DNA from: Ardenticatenales bacterium
GTDB taxonomy: Bacteria > Chloroflexota > Anaerolineae > Promineifilales > UBA4811
Direction: 5' to 3'
Assembly (NCBI GenBank): GCA_013139935.1
Contig: WSZX01000370.1
Coordinates: 1 to 13,350, forward strand
Length of the DNA: 13,350 bases
Below, piece by piece: positions 9,001 to 13,350 of this stretch (position 1 is the first letter of the stretch; every line of letters begins with the position of its first letter). The notes beneath the pieces were generated by a model. It ran no database searches. It saw only the letters and a program-made list of their open reading frames with translations, and was not told the origin of the DNA. The position numbers and the translations under genes were made by a program.

Positions 9001-9269
9001 CGCCGGTCAGAGTGGCGCCGATAGGTGGCCAACTCGACCTCATAGTCCAGGATTTCGGGCTCTGGCGCCCCATGGGTGGCCGGATTCGGGTAACCCTCGG
9101 CGTATATGTTCTGAAAAACCGATCCCAACGCCTGGCGCACCGCGCCGGGAGCCTGGCTCTCCGAGGGGATCAGGATCAGCTTTCGGGCCTGGCGCTCTTG
9201 CTCATAATCAATCAAACCAGCCACGGCCGGATCAAGAGATGTGAGATCGCGGTGAAAGAAATCAAGCAT
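6015..9269 (-). CDS. glyA-gcvT: Fused serine hydroxymethyltransferase / aminomethyltransferase (GlyA-GcvT)
   Basis: One uninterrupted 1084-codon frame encoding two folate enzymes. Residues about 1-445 are SHMT (serine + THF to glycine + methylene-THF): the PLP lysine is K264 in FTTHKTLYGPRGA, with DISHIAGMVAAG (235-246), HGGHLTHGSP (157-166) and the carboxylate-binding R409 in SGIRLGTPWVT. Residues about 664-1073 are the glycine-cleavage T-protein: TTNDVSLL (catalytic-type D737), RTGYTGEP (878-885), RDSLRIEAGLPLYGHEL (921-937) and KPFFIGKAAY (958-967). Between them, about 501-650, lies a degenerate GcvT-like segment. SHMT has variant motifs (PSES instead of ASEN, PGEQGGP) and about 28 extra residues between EGYP and RYYKG. 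The ATG at 9269 has a GAGGGGAG ribosome-binding site and a good promoter 48 bp upstream. Fusion suggests direct hand-over of methylene-THF. GcvP, GcvH and Lpd are not in the window. Confidence 0.95.
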   Translation of the reverse strand: MLDFFHRDLTSLDPAVAGLIDYEQERQARKLILIPSESQAPGAVRQALGSVFQNIYAEGYPNPATHGAPEPEILDYEVELATYRRHSDRRYYKGVEYVNVLESLAQRRAAEAFATAAVPPEEIWVNVQPLSGSPANSAIYAALIPPGATVMGMDLLHGGHLTHGSPANRSGKLYDIVSYGIDLATERLDYDAIEELARQRRPKMIIAGYTSYPWMPDWARFRQIADEVGAYLLADISHIAGMVAAGIVPSPVGHAHVTSFTTHKTLYGPRGACILTVDKKLAQRVDAAVFPGEQGGPHVNAVAGMAVAFKLARSQEFVELQRQVLENAAHLAAELQEHGLRIPYGGTDTHMLLIDCKSVRAEKGLSPDARRGTPLMGDTAARILDLAGIVLNRNTIPGDTSARRPSGIRLGTPWVTQRGFRAPEIQRLAEIIARVLEATQPYAYSGRNGPLYRAKVDFDVLERAKWDVVELAYRTDLGSDYVPSGYPHHFFMHKPSRDAGGELDVIEIQGLHARGFCNVAMTNDVYALEPGDVQPTWVLEPDGQPMSGGLLMRPGEETTRFRLLIAKSVESRVAHWLRALSDGYVNLDNDDLFAKAPGPVVVRRLPHQLADDWEPALPGSDLFEDESIGWAFHKPYWIGQRARADAPGGLESMPAFFWQEPAELALRRTMLNDVHRRAGARLVPFAGWEMPVRYTSVQTEHRAVRQAAGLFDVSHMGLFEYRGDNVHLFLNTITTNDVSLLRAGQSQYSFLLDPGGSVIDDVWVYCLGEEHYWMVVNAANNEKDWAWVNEVREGRALIDRERPWSHALGTESVMIRDMRDPTCGSEMRAQLALQGPRSRDILLAMLDKDDPQREPMMDLKRTGVLRARLAGYDLYLARTGYTGEPMAFELFVHPAAAPALWHALLEAGEPLGLQPAGLAARDSLRIEAGLPLYGHELAGPLDLTPADAGFAPYVKLYKPFFIGKAAYMAHESARESQLIRFRLDEEHARMPGHGDVVVSRKGRVVGAVTSCSIDSDGRLTGLGYVRKPYARRGSRLGIFHVDGRDWTSKPLADLEAGDRVQLHDDMTVIRRFLNKKEESSREAQ
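7320..7769 (-). other. Internal degenerate GcvT-like segment in the GlyA-GcvT fusion
   Basis: Residues about 501-650. By eye, 518-585 aligns with 731-795 of the genuine GcvT domain. Both have TNDV, then L-x-x-G-x-x-Q, then L-x-P-x-G, then GEE, then W-(L/V) near the end of the block. Further on, HKPYWIGQRA (633-642) matches YKPFFIGKAA (957-966). The middle part between these blocks is missing, so it is a shortened relative of GcvT/YgfZ. It could be a decayed duplication serving as spacer or a second folate-binding site. The alignment is visual only. Confidence 0.6.
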
Positions 9270-9316
9270 GGTCTCCCCTCTTTGGCATGAGTGGCAAAGA
9301 TGTGACTCTGCAGTCG

Positions 9317-9345
9317 ATTCTAACCGTCACCGGAAAACGTGTCAA
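9317..9345 (-). promoter_or_regulatory. sigma70-type promoter for glyA-gcvT
   Basis: Read on the minus strand: -35 TTGACA (9345-9340), 17-bp spacer, -10 TAGAAT (9322-9317). The start site would fall near 9310, giving a leader of about 40 nt with no room for a riboswitch. A GAGGGGAG ribosome-binding site lies just before the ATG at 9269. The -35 is a perfect consensus and the -10 a five-of-six match. Confidence 0.8.
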
Positions 9346-9353
9346 GCGTCATG

Positions 9354-9382
9354 TTGACTCGTTCCGGGCACCATTGTACAAT
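9354..9382 (+). promoter_or_regulatory. sigma70-type promoter for the riboswitch/serine operon
   Basis: -35 TTGACT (9354-9359), 17-bp spacer, -10 TACAAT (9377-9382), each five-of-six matches to consensus. The start site is expected near 9389, about 14 nt before the first aptamer stem, as expected for a riboswitch leader. Its -35 faces the divergent -35 across 8 bp (9346-9353), so the two polymerases may interfere. Confidence 0.8.
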
Positions 9383-9388
9383 GGGTGC
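9368..9388 (+). promoter_or_regulatory. Palindrome over the -10 box, possible operator
   Basis: CCATTGTACAATGG (9371-9384) is a perfect 14-bp palindrome containing the whole TACAAT -10 box. With one bulged G at 9385 it extends by GCA (9368-9370) and TGC (9386-9388). It lies at or before the predicted start site, so it should act as DNA rather than in the transcript. A repressor site is possible. No regulator is encoded nearby. Confidence 0.4.
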
Positions 9389-9402
9389 ACCATACAATTG
9401 AT

Positions 9403-9584
9403 CGGGCCTTGGGGAGAGACCCAACCGGGCACCGAAGGGGCAAACCAATGACTGGGTGCATGCATTGGTGAAACTCTCAGGTAGAAGGACCTCTGGCTCG
9501 ACACCTCTGGAAAGTCTGACGACACCGACGGGGCAACCCTACCGTTAACGGTCTAGGAGAATCTCTCAGGTACCCGGACAGAGG
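9403..9584 (+). promoter_or_regulatory. Tandem glycine riboswitch (two aptamers)
   Basis: Two consecutive glycine aptamers. Aptamer 1: P1 CGGGCC (9403-9408) with GGCTCG (9495-9500); GGGGAGAG core; P2 CCC/GGG; conserved CACCGAAGGGGCAA; P3 ACCAATG (9444-9450) with CATTGGT (9463-9469); then AAACTCTCAGGTAGAAGGAC. Aptamer 2: P1 CCTCTG (9504-9509) with CAGAGG (9579-9584); GGAAAG; P2 GTC/GAC; CACCGACGGGGCAA (one base off consensus); P3 ACCG-TTAA-CGGT; then AATCTCTCAGGTACCCGGAC. The short linker is typical for cooperative tandem pairs. It is followed directly by an intrinsic terminator, so control is most likely at transcription termination. The regulated genes are the aminotransferase, serA and the DUF1015 gene. 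Confidence 0.97.
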
Positions 9585-9616
9585 AACGCACCGTCGAATC
9601 GAGGTGCGTTCTTTTT
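9584..9616 (+). terminator. Riboswitch expression-platform terminator
   Basis: Stem GAACGCACC (9584-9592) pairs perfectly with GGTGCGTTC (9603-9611). An inner TCG/CGA extends it around an AAT loop with one bulged G, and TTTTT (9612-9616) follows. It shares only base 9584 with the aptamer-2 P1 stem. CACCTC (9502-9507, part of P1) can instead pair with GAGGTG (9601-9606, part of the terminator), giving a possible antiterminator. Confidence 0.92.
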
Positions 9617-9650
9617 ATTCGTTGGTCTAGTTCAAGAACGGAGGGAGACG

Positions 9651-10715
9651 ATGTACAAGAAGCTCTTCATCCCTGGGCCCACTCACGTAATCGACGAGAT
9701 ATTGGAGGCGACGGCGGTCCCGATGATAGGCCACCGCTCCACCGACTACTCGGACCTGCACGGCGCATTGGTCCCCAAGCTGAAGCAGTTACTCTATACA
9801 GAGGAAAGGGTTCTTCTCTCCACTTCATCTTCCACCGGCATGATGGAGGGATCGATCCGCAACTGCGTCAACCGCAAGGCACTCATGACGGATTGCGGCG
9901 CCTTTTCCAAGCGTTGGGCGCAGATCGCCCGAGACAATGGCAAAGAGACAGAGGTGATCAAGGTGGAGATGGGTCACGCTGTCACGCCCGAGATGGTTGA
10001 TGAGAAGCTGACGCAAGGCGGTTTTGACGTCGTCTGCATCACCCACAATGAAACCTCTACTGGCGTGATGAACCCACTGGAAGAAATCGCCAGGGTGGTG
10101 AAGAAACACCCCGGGGTGCTGCTGTTGGTGGACGCAGTGAGCTCCATGTCCGGCGCGGAGATCCGGGTCGATGATTGGGGCCTGGACGTAGTGCTGGCCG
10201 GGACGCAAAAGTGCTTTGCGTTGCCGCCAGGACTGTGCGTGGTATCGGTCAGCCAGGCCGCCATGGATCGCTCGGCCGAGGTGGAGAACAAGGGATACTA
10301 TTTCGATTTCTGGGCACTGGAGAAAAAGTCGGTGCTGAACCAGACTCCGGCAACCCCGGTCATCAGCCTGATCAATGCGCTAAACGTTCAGATGGACCGT
10401 ATTCTGGCGGAGGGAGTGGAGAACCGCTTTGCCCGCCATGCGGAAATGGCAGCCTATGTACAGGACTGGGCGCGCAAGCGATTTGCCATCTATGGCGATG
10501 AGCGGTATCTCTCACCCACCGTGACCAACGTTCACAATACGCGGGGCATCAGCGTGGCGGATCTGAACAAGGAGTTAGCCAGGCGCGGCGCCATGATCTC
10601 CAACGGCTATGGCCCGCTGAAGGAGACCTGCTTTCGCATCGCACACATGGGCGATCTGCAGATGAGTGACGTTGAGTGGATTACAGGCCAGATTGACGAT
10701 GTGCTGGGGCTCTAG
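9651..10715 (+). CDS. Class V PLP aminotransferase (phosphoserine or alanine-glyoxylate type)
   Basis: Fold type I aminotransferase of the serine-pyruvate / alanine-glyoxylate family, 354 residues. It opens with LFIPGPTHV. It has HNETSTGVMNPLEEI (132-146), the pyridine-binding aspartate D161 in LVDAVSSMSG, and the Schiff-base lysine K187 in AGTQKCFALPPGL. The C-terminal domain is complete, ending in CFRIAHMGDL. Enzymes of this family beside serA in Thermotoga, clostridia and Chloroflexota are usually taken as the phosphohydroxypyruvate aminotransferase of serine synthesis; by sequence alone, glyoxylate-to-glycine transamination is equally possible. Both fit a glycine riboswitch upstream. The ATG at 9651 has a GGAGGGA ribosome-binding site and is the first gene after the riboswitch terminator. 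serA starts 18 bp after its stop. Family assignment is firm; substrate is inferred from context. Confidence 0.9.
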   Translation: MYKKLFIPGPTHVIDEILEATAVPMIGHRSTDYSDLHGALVPKLKQLLYTEERVLLSTSSSTGMMEGSIRNCVNRKALMTDCGAFSKRWAQIARDNGKETEVIKVEMGHAVTPEMVDEKLTQGGFDVVCITHNETSTGVMNPLEEIARVVKKHPGVLLLVDAVSSMSGAEIRVDDWGLDVVLAGTQKCFALPPGLCVVSVSQAAMDRSAEVENKGYYFDFWALEKKSVLNQTPATPVISLINALNVQMDRILAEGVENRFARHAEMAAYVQDWARKRFAIYGDERYLSPTVTNVHNTRGISVADLNKELARRGAMISNGYGPLKETCFRIAHMGDLQMSDVEWITGQIDDVLGL

Positions 10716-10733
10716 CTGGAGAAAGGTGAAACC

Positions 10734-11630
10734 ATGAAAGTGCTGATATGTGATGCAACTGACCCCAAGGCGTTGGAGACAATCGCTGCGGCCGGCATAA
10801 AGGTGGTGAACAAGCCGGACGTCACACCCGACGAACTGATGCAGATACTGCCAGAATACGACGCCATGGTGGTCCGCAGCCGCACCAAGGTCCGGATGCC
10901 GCTGATCGATGTCGCGTCCAACCTCAAGGCGATTGTGCGCGGTGGTGTAGGGCTGGACAATATCGACGTCGAGCATGCGCGGTCAAAGGGAATAAGAGTG
11001 CTCAACACTCCGGCCGCCTCCAGTGATTCGGTGGCCGAACTGACGATTGGCTATCTCTTTGGGCTGGCCCGCCGCGTCCCGCAGATGACGGCCTCTATGA
11101 AGAGCGGCAAGTGGGAAAAGAAAGCGTTCAAGGGAAGCGAGCTATCGGGCAAGACGCTCGGACTCGTGGGCCTGGGTCGAATCGGCCAGGCGGCCGCCAG
11201 GCGAGCGGCGGCGCTGGGGATGAACGTCCTCTTTTACCGGCGCACGGCCACAGAGGTGGACTATGCGACGCAGGTCGATCTGGAGGAGCTGCTGGCCCGG
11301 TCCGACTATGTCTCGCTGCACGTCCCCCACACGCCGGAGACCCACCACATCATCGACGCGGAGGCGATCGCCAAGATGAAAGAGGGCGTGAGAATCATCA
11401 ACTGCGGCCGGGGTGGCACCATCGACGAGGACGCGCTCTGTGATGCCATAACGAGCGGCAAGGTCGCTGGAGCGGCGCTGGACGTGTACGCAGAGGAGCC
11501 CAGCAAAGGGCACAAGCTCTTTTCGCTCGATCAGGTCATCGGCTCGCCCCACATCGGCGCGGCTACGAGCGAAGCGCAGGCCCGGGTGGGCGCTGAAGTG
11601 GCAGAGAACGTGATTCAGGCTCTCGGATAG
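10734..11630 (+). CDS. serA: D-3-phosphoglycerate dehydrogenase, short ACT-less form
   Basis: First committed step of serine synthesis: 3-phosphoglycerate + NAD to 3-phosphohydroxypyruvate. The 298-residue product is a complete two-domain D-2-hydroxyacid dehydrogenase. It has the NAD loop GLGRIG (146-151), the IVRGGVGLDNID segment (67-78), catalytic R226 in NCGRGG, the acidic partner E255 in LDVYAEEP, and catalytic H273 in SPHIGAATSEA. It ends right after the substrate domain, with no ACT or intervening regulatory domain, so serine feedback as in longer SerA forms is not expected. Control would rest on the upstream glycine riboswitch. The ribosome-binding site is GGAGAAAGG. It lies 18 bp after the aminotransferase and 41 bp before the DUF1015 gene. 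Another short D-2-hydroxyacid dehydrogenase (for example, a glyoxylate reductase) is possible, but the context favours SerA. Confidence 0.88.
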   Translation: MKVLICDATDPKALETIAAAGIKVVNKPDVTPDELMQILPEYDAMVVRSRTKVRMPLIDVASNLKAIVRGGVGLDNIDVEHARSKGIRVLNTPAASSDSVAELTIGYLFGLARRVPQMTASMKSGKWEKKAFKGSELSGKTLGLVGLGRIGQAAARRAAALGMNVLFYRRTATEVDYATQVDLEELLARSDYVSLHVPHTPETHHIIDAEAIAKMKEGVRIINCGRGGTIDEDALCDAITSGKVAGAALDVYAEEPSKGHKLFSLDQVIGSPHIGAATSEAQARVGAEVAENVIQALG

Positions 11631-11671
11631 CAGGCGCCGGGCGCTTGTTGGCAACTATTCAGGAAGAGGTC

Positions 11672-12997
11672 ATGGCAAACATCAAACCTTTCCGAGGAAT
11701 CCGTTACGACCCGGCGCGCATCAAGGACATGAGCACCGTCGTCAGCCAACCGTACGACCGGGTGCGACATGGCCTTCAGGACCGCTACTATGCCCTGAGC
11801 GAGTACAATATCAGCCGGATCATCAAGGGCAAGGAATTCGCAGGAGACGACGAGAACAGCAACGTGTACACTCGCGCAAGCGGGTACCTCACCAAATGGC
11901 TGCAGGCCGGGATTCTCATTCGCGAGGAGCAGCCGGCGATCTACGTGTACCACCAGCAATTCACTCTGCCTGACGGTAAGCAGGTCACACGAAAGGCGCT
12001 GGTGGGCGCCCTTGAATTGACCACCTTTGATGAAGGAGTGGTGCTGCCGCACGAGCGCACCCACTCGGGCCCAAAGGTGGATCGTCTGAACCTGGTCCGG
12101 GCAACCGAGACGTATTTCGGCAACATCTTTATGCTCTACCCCGACCCGGAGAACAGGATCGATGCACTGCTGGAACCGGCGATCGAGCGGGAACCGGACG
12201 TTGACCTCTATGAGTTGCACGAGAAGGATGTGCGGCAGATGGTGTGGGTGGTGACCGATCCCAACGTCATTGATGGACTAGTCACCGAGATGGGACCGCG
12301 ACGGAATCTGATCATCGCCGACGGGCACCACCGGTATGAAACGGCGCTCAACTACCGCGAAGAACAGCGAGCCAGGTTCCCGCACGCGCCCGCCAACGTC
12401 GGATTCAACTACCGGCTGGTGACACTGGTCAGCATGAGCGATCCCGGCCTGACGATTCTCCCCACTCACCGGCTCATCTTTGGGTATGACAAGCTGAGCA
12501 GCCAGGAGATGCTGGAGAAGGCAGGCGCCTTCTTTTCCATTGAACAGGTGGCGGATCGACCGGCATTGGAGGCCAGGATGGCCGAGACGCTCGGCAAGAC
12601 CGGCCAATACGGGCTGGCAACGACCGGAGGAACCTACCTCCTCACGCTGAATGACCTGATGGCGATGGACAAGTTGACGCCCGGCCGCACCGATGCCTGG
12701 AAGAGTCTGGACGCGAGCATCCTGCACGAGCTCTTGCTGGAACAGGTGTTGGGGCTGTCCAAGGGAAGCATCGAGCGGCTGGAGCATATCAGCTACCTGC
12801 GCGAGCCGGACCTGGGCTACGAACAGGTTGCCAGCGGGGAAGCGCAGTTCCTCTTTTTGCTCAATCCGACCCGTATGGAGCAGGTCAAGGCGTGCACCGC
12901 GGCCGGGGAGAAGATGCCGCAAAAGTCGACCGACTTTTACCCCAAGGTGATCACCGGCCTCACGATGCTGCCAGTGGGTCCGGAGGAGAGGCTGTAG
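11672..12997 (+). CDS. DUF1015 family protein, candidate ParB/SerK-fold serine-linked enzyme
   Basis: 441 residues from ATG 11672, which has an AGGAAGAGG ribosome-binding site; an in-frame TTG at 11645 would add nine residues but lacks one. The start MANIKPFRGIRYDP is typical of DUF1015. Conserved blocks are VVSQPYDRV (about 23-31), LPHERTHSGPKVDRLNL (125-141) and IADGHHRYETAL (215-226). The last has the DGHHR signature (D217-R221) seen in the ParB/sulfiredoxin fold, which includes the ADP-dependent free serine kinase SerK of Thermococcus. DUF1015 genes commonly follow serC/serA-type genes, as here, so a serine or phosphoserine phosphotransfer role is a fair hypothesis; no function is proven. 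No signal peptide or membrane segment is seen, so it is probably cytosolic. It is the last gene of the operon; a terminator follows 64 bp after the stop. Confidence 0.85.
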   Translation: MANIKPFRGIRYDPARIKDMSTVVSQPYDRVRHGLQDRYYALSEYNISRIIKGKEFAGDDENSNVYTRASGYLTKWLQAGILIREEQPAIYVYHQQFTLPDGKQVTRKALVGALELTTFDEGVVLPHERTHSGPKVDRLNLVRATETYFGNIFMLYPDPENRIDALLEPAIEREPDVDLYELHEKDVRQMVWVVTDPNVIDGLVTEMGPRRNLIIADGHHRYETALNYREEQRARFPHAPANVGFNYRLVTLVSMSDPGLTILPTHRLIFGYDKLSSQEMLEKAGAFFSIEQVADRPALEARMAETLGKTGQYGLATTGGTYLLTLNDLMAMDKLTPGRTDAWKSLDASILHELLLEQVLGLSKGSIERLEHISYLREPDLGYEQVASGEAQFLFLLNPTRMEQVKACTAAGEKMPQKSTDFYPKVITGLTMLPVGPEERL

Positions 12998-13061
12998 CTG
13001 CTGGGGCAGGGATACGGCAGACGCCGGCAGTTCCCTTCACGGCGCCATGTCACTGAACGAG

Positions 13062-13093
13062 AACCGCCCGGTCCCAGGTGGCCGGGCGGTTTT
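13062..13093 (+). terminator. Intrinsic terminator of the serine operon
   Basis: Perfect 10-bp stem AACCGCCCGG (13062-13071) with CCGGGCGGTT (13082-13091), a 10-nt loop, and a short T run (13090-13093) followed by CT. It lies 64 bp after the DUF1015 stop. On the opposite strand the same hairpin follows the tRNA-Leu 3' end by a few bases, but there the T run is poor, so it may be only partly bidirectional. Confidence 0.8.
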
Positions 13094-13094
13094 C

Positions 13095-13182
13095 TGGTGC
13101 CGAAGGTGGGATTTGAACCCACACGGGAGTAACTCCCACTACGCCCTGAACGTAGCGCGTCTGCCTGTTTCGCCACTTCGGC
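13095..13182 (-). tRNA. tRNA-Leu(CAG), class II, encoded CCA
   Basis: Read on the minus strand. Acceptor GCCGAAG (from 13182) pairs with CTTCGGC, then discriminator A (13098) and a genomically encoded CCA (13097-13095). The D-arm is GCG/CGC. The anticodon stem CTACG/CGTAG holds the loop TTCAGGG, giving anticodon CAG (reads CUG). The variable arm is long (GGGAG-TTA-CTCCC), as expected for leucine. The T-arm is GTGGG-TTCAAAT-CCCAC. The body is 85 nt without CCA and every stem is intact. It is transcribed toward the serine operon, tail to tail with it. Confidence 0.97.
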
Positions 13183-13192
13183 AGTGGAAAGT

Positions 13193-13220
13193 ATTCTACC
13201 CCAATCAAGAGCATTGTCAA
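13193..13220 (-). promoter_or_regulatory. sigma70-type promoter for tRNA-Leu
   Basis: Minus strand: -35 TTGACA (13220-13215), 16-bp spacer, -10 TAGAAT (13198-13193). The start near 13186 leaves a leader of only about four bases before the mature tRNA 5' end at 13182. A second TTGACA lies 20 bp further upstream (13240-13235). Confidence 0.75.
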
Positions 13221-13241
13221 CATCGGTCCGGAGTTGTCAAC
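13213..13241. repeat. Two TTGTCAAC copies 20 bp apart
   Basis: TTGTCAAC occurs at 13214-13221 and 13234-13241. The second sits in the 9-bp dyad GTTGTCAAC. The first copy contains the -35 box of the tRNA promoter on the minus strand. The pair could be tandem promoter elements or a two-turn-spaced protein site; chance is possible. Confidence 0.35.
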
Positions 13242-13253
13242 CCAAAGTAGAAA

Positions 13254-13337
13254 TGTCCTATCCAAGCAGGACAGGGAAGTGATAGAATCGTGTTGCCTAG
13301 ATGGAGGGTACGGAATGTGTCAATGATTTTGAGACAC
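13254..13337. other. Right-edge non-coding stretch with two dyads
   Basis: No gene can be called between the tRNA promoter and the window end. TGTCCT (13254-13259) pairs with AGGACA (13268-13273) around an 8-nt loop; on the minus strand it is followed by TTTCT, so it may be a weak terminator for a gene beyond the edge. GTGTC (13317-13321) and GACAC (13333-13337) form a second dyad. A plus-strand TAGAAT (13283-13288) lacks a good -35. The end of an insertion element is possible but unsupported. Confidence 0.3.
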
Positions 13338-13350
13338 TTTGTGGCTTGAA

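Noticed and set aside
11645..11671. Upstream TTG start for the DUF1015 gene
   Set aside because: The extra nine residues are not part of the family's usual start, and the ribosome-binding site is placed for the ATG at 11672.
13047..13250. 67-codon plus-strand open frame over the terminator and tRNA-Leu
   Set aside because: It overlaps an intrinsic terminator and a structurally complete tRNA gene on the other strand.
13301..13350. Short open frame starting ATG at 13301 and running off the edge
   Set aside because: Only 16 codons are visible, with no ribosome-binding site before the ATG and no recognisable protein start.
1..13350. CRISPR array, phage or defence system
   Set aside because: No regularly spaced repeats, cas-like, integrase or toxin-antitoxin genes are visible; the content is core metabolism and information processing.

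Overview
The window is bacterial, GC-rich and densely coded. It reads best as a chromosomal core segment of a member of the Chloroflexota (Anaerolineae-like). That assignment is inference: it rests on gene content (a TopA with an N-terminal DUF5679-type zinc ribbon, and a serine hydroxymethyltransferase fused to a glycine-cleavage T-protein), not on a database search.

Layout. (1) Positions 1-5989, + strand, form a tightly packed information-processing cluster: the 3' part of ffh (SRP GTPase), rpsP (S16), khpA (KH-domain RNA-binding protein), rimM (16S processing factor), dprA (ssDNA-binding RecA loader) and topA. The last two junctions are ATGA stop/start overlaps. The trmD and rplS genes that commonly follow rimM are absent here. 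(2) Positions 6015-9269, - strand, hold one 1084-codon gene that fuses GlyA (SHMT) to GcvT (aminomethyltransferase). A third segment lies between the two enzymes and looks like a shortened, degenerate copy of GcvT. (3) Positions 9270-9650 are a regulatory island: two divergent sigma70-type promoters with their -35 boxes facing each other 8 bp apart, a 14-bp palindrome over one -10 box, a tandem two-aptamer glycine riboswitch and a strong intrinsic terminator. (4) Positions 9651-12997, + strand, form an operon under that riboswitch: a class V aminotransferase (serine-pathway or alanine-glyoxylate type), a short ACT-less 3-phosphoglycerate dehydrogenase (SerA) and a DUF1015 protein with a ParB/SerK-like DGHHR motif. 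It ends at an intrinsic terminator. (5) Positions 13095-13182, - strand, encode tRNA-Leu(CAG) with its own promoter. The last ~170 bases contain only short repeats and dyads and no gene I can call.

How the genes work together. The right half is a serine/glycine/one-carbon module. SerA and the aminotransferase make phosphoserine (or glycine, if the aminotransferase acts on glyoxylate). The divergent GlyA-GcvT fusion interconverts serine and glycine and moves one-carbon units onto tetrahydrofolate. A glycine-sensing RNA controls only the biosynthetic side. No phosphoserine phosphatase (serB) is visible, and the DUF1015 protein is a candidate for a serine/phosphoserine-linked step. GcvP, GcvH and lipoamide dehydrogenase are not in the window.
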